In this document: positions 44,134-54,358 of the stretch, piece after piece | How the letters are laid out: each line of letters opens with the position of its first letter | Position numbering within the stretch: the stretch's first letter is position 1 | Assembly (NCBI GenBank): GCA_024509875.1 | Contig: JAMPIV010012167.1 | Location: 558,001-622,000 of the forward strand | Direction of reading: 5' to 3' | DNA: 64,000 nt | Origin: Oreohelix idahoensis | Lineage: Eukaryota > Mollusca > Gastropoda > Stylommatophora > Oreohelicidae | Program-made: the position numbers and the translations under genes | Notes under the pieces: generated by a model | Told to the model about the DNA's origin: nothing | The model's input: only the letters and a program-made list of their open reading frames with translations | Database searches by the model: none

Positions 44134-45226
44134 ATCCCGAATCCTTATATATTCATTTTTGTTCTTGTTATATGCTGTTTTACTATACTGTGTAATTCTC
44201 TCGGTCTGTCGATTCTCAATGCCTGTTTAACAGTAATGAGTGAATTGCGTGCATGTAAATAATCTAATATTGTTATTCTCTATTGTTCATACTTTCTACA
44301 TTTTCATAGGAAATGCACCGTATGTCTTCTCCTTTCAGTTGCTTACTATGTCTTGATGTTGCCCATATATGGCGTAATGCAATGTTTGGGTCTAATTACG
44401 GCCCACCACCCATTTTCCTCCCGTTTCCTCTTGTCACATTTTGTCACAATATTCAGGACCCTTGTATCCTTTTTCGGAATTAAATTAAAGTCCACACAAC
44501 CCCCTTTTCTTCCCGCTTAAAAAAAAAGCCTCTTCTTTTAAAAAAATTGATGATGAAAAATATCCCGCTCAACCTCTGATGGCTTACAATTATGGTATAT
44601 ATTGTCCTCAATTCCAAACAATGTGAATAACTGTCGATACGCGAAAGTGGCTTCAATTGTCGTTCGAAATCGTGCCCGGGTTAACAAAAACCTGTACTTC
44701 CAATCATAAGCAATAAGACGTATTTCCTTCCTCCTCCCGCACCTACACCGGGACTTAATAAACATAAAACAAGTGATAAACACAAAAATAATAAGAAGTG
44801 GACAACTTAAAATAGTTAAGAAAACACATTTGTTGGCTGAGAGGACAGAATGAAACGATATCACACGTTCGTAGTCCTAAAATCTGAAATTATGTGAAGG
44901 AGCCTGTAGGACAGGTTAAAAAGGAACCCCCCCCCTCCCGCCCCCCCCCCCCCCCCCCACCATAAAAATAGTGATTACATTAGTAGCAGGTAGCCCGTCA
45001 AGAAAATATGGCGAAGAATTATGGTGCGCTATTTCGGTCTCGTGTTTCAAGAATAGCATCATTTAACCCGTATTCAGTACCTTCTTTTACATTTCTTTGC
45101 ACCGAGCAACTAAGCTGATCAACACATACACACACTTGAAAATTGTAATTAACAAATACACACAAAATGAAGATATTGATGACTGAATTTATTTTAAAAA
45201 AAAAAACAACTGCCCAGAACTGTACG
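44134..45226. other. Unannotated spacer with C tract
   Basis: A C-rich tract at 44927-44958 and a copy of the CCCGCTCAACCTCTGATGG repeat at 44562. A minus-strand hydrophobic frame at 44538-44864 has no recognised relative and is not called a gene. Confidence 0.35.
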
Positions 45227-45234
45227 CATTATGC

Positions 45235-45759
45235 CAGTGTTTCTCAATATTTTTGTGTTCACGGCACACTTTTCAATTTTCTAAACATTTGTGGCACACC
45301 TATCTGACCCCGCGCCTGAATAAAAGATTACAGTGATTTATACTAAATTAAATACACTAATTTGTGGGTACTTTAGAATAAAGAAAACTCTCAATTTGAT
45401 TTTCTTTTAATTGTTTTAAAATAAATTTGAAATATATCTATTTTAGTTCAAAGCAGTTCATAGCTCAAATCAGGGCCGTAGATACGGGGGAGGGGAGGGG
45501 GGGAAGGGGGAGAATTATACTTTACCGGAACCAAAATAGTGCATACAAATTTTTTGTTTAATTAACCCCCCTCTTATTAAGTACTATCTACGGCCCTGGC
45601 TCAAATTATTATTGAATAAATTCAAGCTGTAAGATCAGTTTTACATTACATGATCATTAAAAATATACTTCATGTAGTAAATTTACAAAATTTTTGCTGC
45701 ACACTTTGATAGGCGCGGCGGCACACTAGTGTCCGTGACACACCGCTTGAGAAACACTG
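45235..45759. mobile_element. hAT-type MITE, host of a nested MITE
   Basis: Ends CAGTGTTTCTCAA and TTGAGAAACACTG (perfect 13-bp TIR) with 8-bp flanks CATTATGC (45227-45234) and CATTATAC (45760-45767), 7 of 8 matching. Inner GGCACAC motifs are mirrored on both sides. 525 bp including the nested 128-bp insert. The CAGTG start is typical of hAT. Confidence 0.85.
45471..45598. mobile_element. Nested 128-bp hAT-type MITE
   Basis: Starts CAGGGCCGTAGATA and ends TATCTACGGCCCTG (perfect 14-bp TIR), flanked by a perfect 8-bp duplication GCTCAAAT (45463-45470, 45599-45606). Sits inside the MITE 45235-45759 and is therefore younger. The G-rich left half is near-homopolymeric. Confidence 0.9.
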
Positions 45760-45767
45760 CATTATAC

Positions 45768-46130
45768 TATTGACGCGCCATGGTATTATGTGGCTTTTAA
45801 AACCTTAACAATTTTTGTGATTGCCTTCCATTTTCAGCCTTGGTTCGTTGCAGATAGATAAAATAAAATTGTAAGGGAGGGTTTATTTAAAAACATATCA
45901 AAACATATTGACCAATGCATCTTTCTTACACCCCCCCCCCCCAAAAAAAAAAAAAAAAAAATTGTACTGCACAGATCCGTTTGATTACACAGTTCCGGGT
46001 TTCTCTATTATAACAGTGGTAACGTCAAAACACGTTTATGAATGCAGCCTTCGTACTCAAAATAACGTATATTGTGACGGTGTACTCTCCATAGGAAAAA
46101 AAAAAAAAAGCGAGTTGCGTGATACTGTGG
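45768..46130. other. Spacer with C10/A18 tract
   Basis: A C run followed directly by an A run at about 45931-45961 and an A13 run near 46097. No gene recognised. Confidence 0.4.
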
Positions 46131-47760
46131 TTTCCGGTGCGCCTTCTGGCCCAGTATCTATGACTTTAGCACCTGTTCAACGGGAGAGTGGGCTCATCCC
46201 TAATCTGTTTATGTTCCCAGTAGTAGACTATTCGCAAGCAGCCTGGGGGTGTCACTGCTCTGCGCGGACCTTGTTTACAGAGGCGGCGTCCGAGCTCGTA
46301 TGGTGAAAATATGGTTGCGTTATCTTCAAAATAGCCCTGTCTTTCCCATGGCTTTTCTGCCATCCTGCAACTTTGAGTTAGGGAGTTCTGAGCTCCAGTC
46401 TCTTTCCCAGGCATTTTATCCTGGCCTGGCACGCATACAGATGACCCCACTTCTGGTTCTAAGTTAGCAGTTGGGGATAGGTGGGGTAGCACACTGTGCA
46501 TTCCCCGTCATCCAGGGGGCTCTCCAACTATGCAGAGCTTGCACAATGCTGTGCTCTGGTTCTGGGCTCTCCCAAGGAATCCTCACGTCCTGCACAGAGC
46601 CACTTCCAGATACCCACCACCTGCCAACCCTCCATTGTAGAAATCTCCTGCATGCGGCCATCCAGTCAAGAGCCAGTATTAAGTCTGGTACCCAAGTGAT
46701 CCCCACAAGCTCAGTGTGCAATGCTGGGTTCTCATCATGCTGCAACACAGGGGGGATTGTGATGCTCAGCCATCTCTCTCAACTCTGCACCGATAAGTGA
46801 CATCGGGGACTTAACTGTGCCTCAGTACTGGGAGGCCCCGTTTCCGGGTACACCACACACAGCCAATTGAGGCAACGGTCGCCGTAGGCGTGTCTTCAGT
46901 GGGGAAGTTGTGGAGTCTTCCTGTCCATGTTCTTGCACATCCTAACACTGCCCGCAAGACATCGGAGGTTTGGAGAGTGGCCTTCTCTGCTTTTTTGAGC
47001 CGGGGTGGGCTCCCCGGGCAAGTCTCGATGGGGATCGGGACGTGTCCACGCGCCAATGGGCCCAGCATCGGCCGCATCTGATGGAGGACTTGCTCTGCCA
47101 GGTTTGAGTTAGTAAATTCCAACTTTGTCATCTTCTTGGCATTGTGATGCTGGGGTGCCTGTGGATTTCCTACCGCCCCGGGTAGAAGCCAGAAGTGTAC
47201 TGTGCCAGCTCTGGGGGAGATAAAGGGGGTGTTTCTGCGTCTCCTTGTGATATGTAGCCAAGGTAGGGCTCACAGTGCTCTTTCCCCGCCACCAAATTGC
47301 CTGCTGGTTACGCCGAGTTCTCCGAGGCTCTAGGCATGTGACCAAGAGTTGAAGGCAATAGGATCGTCACGTCCTGAGTCTCTGTGCCTGTACGATGGGT
47401 TCCGATCTTCAGGGAGCAGTCCACACTCGTTCCCACTCCCAAGACTTGTTCAGTATCCATCTGGCTCCTTCCCACCCACAGAGGGCGTGTACGGTGTAGT
47501 GCACCGGTTTTATTATCGAGGTTTGCTCCTCTAGATCCGTTGTGTTTAGCCTGAGGATTCGCACCCTCAGTTACCAGGACTACCTCGAGGAGGGTGTGGC
47601 TCTTCACCACGCACAACGATCTTGGGGTATGAGAGGTTTTGCTAGGCCAAGAGACTAACACCGCAATGGTCGATCCTTTCATGAACAAGAATTCACTAGG
47701 CCTAGGGTGAAGCAAGGGGGGAAACCCACTGCCCACAACACCAGCACATCATACCCCCTG
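46131..47760 (-). pseudogene. GC-rich degenerate block, possible retroelement protease region
   Basis: Composition is clearly richer in G and C than the surroundings, with many broken frames on minus. A segment near 46640-46700 reads LILALDWMAA, like the VxLGxDWL/M motif in retrotransposon aspartic proteases, and about 100 codons upstream lies a region with CGVPGNG in another frame. The DTG itself is not clear. Other frames (47308-47736) have no recognised similarity. A decayed Gag-protease portion of an LTR element is the best but weak reading; no LTRs were found. Confidence 0.35.
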
Positions 47761-48336
47761 TCTGTAAAAGACTTTGCCCCACGTATATTGTATTGCACAC
47801 ATTAATTTGAACTGGATAAACATCATGGAATTTGAATTAAGCACGAACCGACAACAAATGTTTTTTTTTTTTTTTTTAATGTTGCCTAGTTTTGGCGACA
47901 CAGGTCCGTTTGTTATATTAGGGCGTATGACCAAACATAAAAGACCTTACGGTCTGGTATATTCTCCGTGAAAAATATTAACACTTACTGGCAATGGATG
48001 TACAGTCAGTATTTATTTACATTAGCGGAAATGAAAACACACTGATCTCGGCATCCTTCTTACCCAGACACGCTCATACATACAAATAATATAAAGTTAG
48101 AGCAAAATATTAATATTTAAAACGCGTATATTGAAGTGATTTCAATGTCCACCTCGATCTACCTTCCACAATACTTTAAATTAAGTAGACTGTTTCAAGT
48201 TAGTGGCCTTGCTTACATAACAAGGGATTAAGTATTAGGCCCTCGGGATTTTGTAATGATTGTCACCCTCAGCGAGCGTTGCATTGTCTGTCGTTAGGGA
48301 CATAACAAGACAATTATTATGTACGAGCAACATACC
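47761..48336. other. Unannotated AT-rich spacer
   Basis: T17-type run near 47861. Nothing else recognised. The target sequence GGCCAAAATAT of the RTE insertion ends it. Confidence 0.4.
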
Positions 48337-48388
48337 GGCCAAAATATCTTCTTCTTCTTCGATCCTTAACCACCGACCGTCAAAGCAG

Positions 48389-49771
48389 TCAGTGGCTATC
48401 ACGCCTAGTGGCGTCTTGTAGGGCAACAACAAATTGATTCCACTTTGCACGGTCGGTGGCCATCCTTCGTACAGTGCCCCAACTCTGGTTCATTCTTTGC
48501 ATCTCAGCCTCCACAGTCCTCCGCCAAGTTGTTTTTGGTCGGCCTCTCTTTCGCTTTCCTTCAGGGGTCCAAAGCATAGCTGTTCTTGTGATGGCATCGG
48601 GGTCTCTTCTGAGGACATGACCAACCCAGCTCCAGCGTCTGCCAGCTATGATGGTATGCATGTCCTCTTGCTTGCTACGAGTAAGCAGATCTTGGTTGGT
48701 GATGGTATTCGGCCAAAAGATTCGGTGAATTTTTCTTAGGCATGTTGTGTGAAATGAGGACAATTTTGACATTTCTTTCTCTGTGACTCTCCAGCATTCC
48801 GCACCATAGAGAAGCACAGAAAGCACGCAACTCTGGTATAATCTTAATTTTGTGCTTGTTCTGTATTGGGAGGACTTCCAGATGTTGTTTAGGCTAAAGA
48901 AGGCTGTTCTTGCCTTATTCATTCTGATGTTGATGTCTTTGCCTGCCCCACCATCTGGTGTTACTATGCTTCCTAGGTATGTGAAGGTATCTGTCTGTAC
49001 CAGTTGCTGATTCCTTACTGATATGGGCTCAGGGTTGCTCACATTGAGCGTCATGACCTCAGACTTCTTTAATTTGATGTTCAAGCCCACCTGCTGGCTA
49101 AATTTATTAAGTCTATCCGTTTTTTCCTGGATGTGTTGATGTGAATGTGCCAGCAGTGCAATGTCATCTGCATATTCCAGATCTTCCAATGTTGAAAATG
49201 TAGTCCATCTTATTCCTCTTGGACTGCCCTCTGTTGTCTGGCGCATCACCCAGTCTATGACTGTTAAAAATAGAGTGGTTGATAAGGGGCATCCCTGTCG
49301 TACTCCTGTCTTCACCTCGAAGGTTAGGTTGCTCTGCCCAACACTACACGTAAAGTTGGCATAGAGGCTTTTTATGATTGACACTATGCAGCTTGGAATT
49401 CCATAAGCCCTCAGTATTTTCCATAGACTGTCCCTATGTATGCTGTCAAAAGCCTTTTCAAAATCAACAAAATTTATGTAAAGCTGTCTTTGCCATTCTG
49501 AGCACTGCTCTATAATGTTCCTGAGAGTGAATATATGGTCTACACATCTTCTGTTCTTTCTAAATCCTGCTTGTTCTTTCCTCAGTTTGTAGTCTACTGC
49601 CTTTGAAATTCTCTGTATAATTATCCTGCCTAGTATTTTGCTGGGAACTGAGAGAAGAGTGATTCCTCTCCAATTATTGCAGTCTGAAAGATCTCCCTTC
49701 TTGGGCAATTTGACAATTATTCCTTTGTTCCACTCTGATGGTGTTGTCCCCCGTTTTCCAGACTTGTGCAA
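48389..49771 (-). CDS. RTE reverse transcriptase half
   Basis: 460-residue frame. RT motifs: WRGITLLSVPSKILGRI (about 34-50), EQAGFRKNRRCVDHIFTLR, FVDFEKAFDS with catalytic D103, TGVRQGCPLS, and YADD at 200-203; then the C-terminal basic tail with WSWVGHVLRRDPDAITR and GRPKTTWRR. Copies its RNA at nicked target DNA. The first residues before WNKG belong to a different frame of the same region as the endonuclease ORF, so the two are one protein broken at the G5 run 49748-49752. Confidence 0.93.
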   Translation of the reverse strand: MHKSGKRGTTPSEWNKGIIVKLPKKGDLSDCNNWRGITLLSVPSKILGRIIIQRISKAVDYKLRKEQAGFRKNRRCVDHIFTLRNIIEQCSEWQRQLYINFVDFEKAFDSIHRDSLWKILRAYGIPSCIVSIIKSLYANFTCSVGQSNLTFEVKTGVRQGCPLSTTLFLTVIDWVMRQTTEGSPRGIRWTTFSTLEDLEYADDIALLAHSHQHIQEKTDRLNKFSQQVGLNIKLKKSEVMTLNVSNPEPISVRNQQLVQTDTFTYLGSIVTPDGGAGKDINIRMNKARTAFFSLNNIWKSSQYRTSTKLRLYQSCVLSVLLYGAECWRVTEKEMSKLSSFHTTCLRKIHRIFWPNTITNQDLLTRSKQEDMHTIIAGRRWSWVGHVLRRDPDAITRTAMLWTPEGKRKRGRPKTTWRRTVEAEMQRMNQSWGTVRRMATDRAKWNQFVVALQDATRRDSH

Positions 49772-51419
49772 ATAGTGGTTCTAATAGTTCTGCTGCTAGC
49801 TCAGGGTCTGTCTTAAATAGCTCTGCATTTAAGTTATCATGGCCCGGAGCTTTACCGTTCTTTAACCCTTTGATTGCTGTGATGATTTCTTCTTTTCGTG
49901 GAATGTCTGTATTTACATCTAGATCGTTTTCAGCCTCAGGAACATTCAATTGTGTCTCTGGTATTTCCTTGTTCAGAGTTTCTCTGAAGTGCTCTGCCCA
50001 TCTTGTTTCCTGTCCCTCTGCTGTCTTAATGAGATTTCCTTGCTTATCTCTTACTAATGTAATATTGTTTGCACCTTGTTTTCCGCTGATGAATTTAGTT
50101 ATTTTGTATACTGTGCTTTGTTCATTTCTCAGTGCTGCCTCTTCTGCCTGTTTTGCAAGATCGTCTAGGAAATTCCTTTTGTTGGCTCGGGTTTGGCGTT
50201 TAACTTCCCTGTCCAGTTGACTGTACTGTTCGCTATATAGTTGCTTTAACCTGGGGGACTTCGCTTCTGTTTTCTTTCTTTTCATTTCCTTTGTCATCTT
50301 TATGGTGTTTAGTGTTTCTGGTGTTATCCAGTCTTGCTTCTTCCTTTCCTGGAATCCTAAGCATGATTTGCTACTTTCCTTATATATTGTTGAAATGGTG
50401 TTAAAATTCTGGTCTATATCATCAGTCAATGTCTTTTCCTGGCTTTTGGCAAATTGATATCGTTTCTTAATGTCGGCCGCAAAAGCTTTTCTGGTAAGGG
50501 GGTCCTTCAATTTGCTGATGTCAAACCTTTTCTGTGTAGTTACAGTTGGTCCAGCCCTTCTTAGTTTCACTTTCAGTTTTGCAACTACTAAATGGTGATC
50601 GCTTCCCACATCTGCACCTCTTCTTACCTTCACATCTTGTAATGCATGTCTCCATCTACCGTTAACCATGATGTGGTCTATCTGGTTTCTGGTCCGACCA
50701 TTTGGTGATTCCCATGTTAACTTGTGAATTTCCTTATGTGGGAAAAGTGTTCCTCCAATGACCACGTTGTTAATGCTACAGAAACTTATTAGCTTATCCC
50801 CATTTTCGTTTGCTATTCCGCTGCCGCATTTCCCCATTGTTCTTTCATTATATGTATTGTGTGTACCAACTTTCGCATTGAGGTCTCCCATTACTATAAC
50901 AAGATCATATCTAGGTGTGTCCTCCATTTCTTTCTGCAGTTGTTGATAGAATTCATCCTTGACCTCCTCATCGCTATCATTCGTTGGTGCGTAGCATTGT
51001 ATTATTGTAGTGTTGGTGAATCTCCCTCTCAATCTCAATCGTATCAGTCTGTTGTTGATGGGTTTCCATTCCAGTAATGTCCTTTCTATCCCTTTCTGTG
51101 GAATAATAGCTACGCCTTCACTGTGCTGTCCACCCTCTCTGCCAGAGTAAAGTACTGTTTCTCCTGTTGCTGTTTTAACTTTTCCTGCCCCTGTCCATCT
51201 GCTCTCGCTTATCCCCAGGATGTGTAACCTATAGTTTCTCATTTCTGCCGTGACCTGTCTTAGTTTACCTGTCTCGTACATTGTCCTGACATTCCAAAAT
51301 CCTATTCTTGTATCCTGTTTTGCGGTCAGGACATCAGTTTTCATGTCAGTGGCTTCCTTTCGGCTTTCACCACTGACAGTCATACGAGCCACAGACTCCG
51401 AATGTCCATCCCGCAGCAA
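49674..51419 (-). CDS. RTE endonuclease half
   Basis: 581-residue frame. AP-endonuclease-like domain in the first ~285 residues: N43 in GFWNVRTM, E72 in GISESRW, YAPTND, D179 and N181 in MGDLNAKVG, IDHIMVN, D274-H275 in GSDHHLVVAK. A linker with basic Gln/Lys-rich segments leads toward RT (KNGKAPGHDNLNAELFK). The frame goes wrong after FAQVWKTG because of one extra base in a G run. The first codon listed is TTG; the nearest in-frame ATG is 12 codons on (MTVSGES). Database proteins of this type are often labelled craniofacial development protein 2-like. Confidence 0.93.
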   Translation of the reverse strand: MLRDGHSESVARMTVSGESRKEATDMKTDVLTAKQDTRIGFWNVRTMYETGKLRQVTAEMRNYRLHILGISESRWTGAGKVKTATGETVLYSGREGGQHSEGVAIIPQKGIERTLLEWKPINNRLIRLRLRGRFTNTTIIQCYAPTNDSDEEVKDEFYQQLQKEMEDTPRYDLVIVMGDLNAKVGTHNTYNERTMGKCGSGIANENGDKLISFCSINNVVIGGTLFPHKEIHKLTWESPNGRTRNQIDHIMVNGRWRHALQDVKVRRGADVGSDHHLVVAKLKVKLRRAGPTVTTQKRFDISKLKDPLTRKAFAADIKKRYQFAKSQEKTLTDDIDQNFNTISTIYKESSKSCLGFQERKKQDWITPETLNTIKMTKEMKRKKTEAKSPRLKQLYSEQYSQLDREVKRQTRANKRNFLDDLAKQAEEAALRNEQSTVYKITKFISGKQGANNITLVRDKQGNLIKTAEGQETRWAEHFRETLNKEIPETQLNVPEAENDLDVNTDIPRKEEIITAIKGLKNGKAPGHDNLNAELFKTDPELAAELLEPLFAQVWKTGDNTIRVEQRNNCQIAQEGRSFRLQ

Positions 51420-51678
51420 AGTTTGTTCATTTGATGTTGTTTCCGTAACTTCATTATTTTTTTTACATAGACAGGGGTGTCAGCCCTATGCTAAAACCCC
51501 CAACCTGGAGGACCAGGGTACCAGCTTTTTTCTGACCCCTACCCACACAGACCAGTCCAGCTTGGTTGAACCTACCAGGAGTAAAACTCCCACTGGCATA
51601 GCTCTGGGGATTGTCAGGGTACGCAAGCTGCCATACCGCTACAAGGTATAGGTACCATTGATGGCAGGGCCAAAATAT

Positions 51679-52099
51679 GGCGGGAAGTAATTATGCTGTG
51701 CGCTTTCTGCTGCATGCCCTGAGGACAACACTATTTCTCATGTGGTCTTTTATCTAGATGCGTTGGTTAAGAAAGTATGGAGCAAAACGACATAACTGGC
51801 TTGAGGAGTATTGAGAAATGGCGAATGGACTGAAATTTTACTAATTAATTAAAATCTGCTTTATCTTATGTGTTGTAAATGAAAGGGTACGTATTAAAAA
51901 AAAAAACACACACACACAACAAAATTCAAAAATAAACGTCCTATTACTCCATCTCCGAAGTATAGACTTGTGCGACTAAATCTGCTGAGTTACTGCAAAA
52001 GTAGAGAACATTCTTTATTCATAGTCACCGATATACACTATTTAGGAAGGAAACAAACTGCGCGTTTTTTAAACAGGCGCGCAATTTAATTCCCCGCGA
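51679..52099. other. Unannotated spacer
   Basis: Contains an A/CA run near 51896-51920. Nothing recognised. Ends CCCCGCGA abutting element C. Confidence 0.4.
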
Positions 52100-53671
52100 G
52101 TAGTGGTGTTGATGGTATTGTATGATGGTGATATTACTAAATGTAATTGTATGAGGCCAGCTGTGAAGGCTCCTGAGATAAAATGTAGTTGTGAATCGTC
52201 AGAAGGCCTTTCTTGCTACCACTACGACCTCACACTTAATTTTTTTTTTTATTTAACAAATATTACAACACACTGAACTAACTCAATAGTGTAAAATTTT
52301 TTGATAGAATTATATTACATTTATTTTTGTTCTGTGTCAATTTTTTAGGTTGACCAGAACTTAAAAGGATTTAGAGATTATGAAAAGAAATACATGGAAT
52401 ATTATATCATAAATGCAATAGTGTACATATATATGTACTTTACTAGTTAGTTTTATTAAAATGTTCTAGTAGTCATCTACTTGGGAGGATAGTTAATGTT
52501 TGTGCTGTTGGGGTGGCCTCATCACACCTGTCTATATTGACTACACAGTGTCCAGAAAATGGTGGGAATTTTTATGGGGGTATTAGTAACTAAACGATGT
52601 TGGTGAATGTCCAGCAGACCAGAGGCTCACTCATCTGGTAGTTGTAGCTCTGGTGCTGAAATCAGGTGGTCCCACCTCTCCGTGCTGGCGGGCAATAATG
52701 GTGGTCTCTGTCACAAGTACTGCACAGATACACTCGAGTAAAGTCACCAACTGAATAGACACTGCTTGGTTGACAACAGAAACTCCCAGCTCAGATTATG
52801 AATAAATAACACAGAATTGCTAGCAAAACTCAGCTGAGCTGCTGGCTATAGTATGGCGTCCCTAAATTTATTACACTTTCTTTCATATGGAAATCACCAC
52901 ACTTTAAAATCTGTGTCTATCACTGAACAACTATTGAAGAATGGCCCCACTTTCGCGTCTGAGCGCTAATGATATGATTGTCTGTGGCCAATCACTGCCT
53001 AGGTTTATTTTAAATTTCAAATTTCCTACCATAAAGTCATTTCAGTCATGCTTCAGTCAAGTATGGATGGTTATCTGTTAGTCTGTCCGTCTCTACTTGT
53101 GTTTCTACAAAATGTACTTGATTTTTGAACCAACCTTTCTCTCCCCTCCAAAATTTTGTCGTTAAAAGTTATTTTTAGACACAGCCACCACAATATCCCC
53201 TCTCCTCTATACCAAGTAAATTTGAACACCTGCGTTTCGAGGTCGTGTTTTTTTGTGCAATTAGCGACACTTTTAGATTCAATACAGTCTGTCGATGATG
53301 TGAACAACACTGTCTTTTGTCATTATCTTCAATATTATCTATCCGTCTGTAAAATTAAGAACATATTAGTTCACTGCTCAGAATAGGCCATCCGGCCAGC
53401 TAATTTTTATATTCCTAACATTAATATTAAGAAAAAAAAGTACTTTTTAATTTTTGTAATATTCCTAACATCTGCGTTTAGCCGCTGAATTCAAATCAAG
53501 GGCTTGGTATCGCGCAAAAGCGTCCAATAAATGACTGTGGCGTAACATATCTATGGTCCCTTCTGTCGAGTTGCTTACTTTTTATGTCAACTTGGGAAAC
53601 GTGACTTTTCTCCGTTTCCCCCCCAATTGCGTCTCCTTAGCCTTTCTAGTTTCACGCAATCTTTCCAGTCA
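52100..53671 (-). repeat. Element C 3' LTR
   Basis: 1572 bp. Compared with the 5' LTR it lacks about 100 bp following the T-run near 52250 (the ATGAATGTGGCTACGTAAAG segment), has a short C6 instead of a long C tract, and begins GTAGTGG without the T. Otherwise nearly identical over long stretches. Confidence 0.9.
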
Positions 53672-53934
53672 TATTTTTCCTTTTTGATCCTCCGTTCCCC
53701 TCCTGTCTAGCAAGTCAATTTTTATGGAGGGTGATGACCCGCGGTCTGGGCGATCATGTACATCAGCAGCCTACGCATTATGTTTTTTATCCTTATATGT
53801 TATCCTTGGAGGTATTTTACCGTTGTATCTCTGTCAATTTCACTACACATCTCCCTACTTGAAAACATGCCTATGGCAAGTTCCAAAACCAGCGATACAC
53901 ATAGGTAAAATTACTCCTCACGTCTGCCGCTACT

Positions 53935-54333
53935 CTAATTTTGATCACAGGGGTGCCGACTGAGGAAATCTGCACCGACATTCAATTTGCCTGGGATATA
54001 TTGGATACTGAACTGATAAGGTTGAAGCAATAAAGACCACCTCAGCAATCTTGCGTTTTCATGCTTAGCCTGAGACAAGAACACGAGAGGCTGATGGTCC
54101 GTCTCCACCACAAAAGTCCTAATATACAGATAGATTTGAAACTTCTTTATTGCCCATATTAACGCTAAACATTCTTTTTCGCTTGTGGAGTATCCTTGTT
54201 CCGCCTTATTCAATTTGCGGCTTGCATAAGCGACTGGTTTCAGTTCCCCATCAGGTGAAGATGATCTTTGCAACAAAGCCCCTCCGAGTCCTACATTACT
54301 TGCATCGGTTCTTAAGACAAAGTCCTGTGTCAA
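53935..54333 (-). CDS. Element C RNase H
   Basis: 132-residue frame: FVLRTDASNVGLGGALLQ with the first catalytic Asp, YSTSEKECLALIWAIKKF with Glu, VVETDHQPL with Asp, and the end AKHENARLLRW ... GADFLSRHPCDQN. It is the continuation of RT, separated by a one-base shift in a six-A run (54367-54372, T on plus). RNase H is the last domain, as in Gmr1-type Pol. Confidence 0.93.
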   Translation of the reverse strand: MTQDFVLRTDASNVGLGGALLQRSSSPDGELKPVAYASRKLNKAEQGYSTSEKECLALIWAIKKFQIYLYIRTFVVETDHQPLVFLSQAKHENARLLRWSLLLQPYQFSIQYIPGKLNVGADFLSRHPCDQN

Positions 54334-54358
54334 ATCAGGCAGTTTGAGAATAGGCTTG

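Larger units (their letters stand above)
48348..51667 (-). mobile_element. Full-length RTE-type non-LTR retrotransposon
   Basis: A 3320-bp element flanked by an 11-bp TSD GGCCAAAATAT (48337-48347, 51668-51678). Minus sense: a 5' UTR of about 250 bp (51420-51667), an apurinic-type endonuclease, reverse transcriptase, a Lys/Arg-rich tail with GRPKTTWRR, and a very short 3' UTR ending (GAA)n. Small size, one EN-RT ORF and a short-repeat 3' end are RTE traits. One frameshift separates EN from RT. Truncated copies are at 35380, 40227 and 60152. Confidence 0.93.

Noticed and set aside
44538..44864. 108-codon minus frame with hydrophobic start, possible small membrane protein
   Set aside because: Composition follows AT-rich background, no family recognised, and it overlaps a dispersed repeat segment.
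53071..53310. 79-codon frame repeated exactly at 59528-59767, looking like a conserved small gene
   Set aside because: Identity is explained by both copies lying in the two LTRs of element C.
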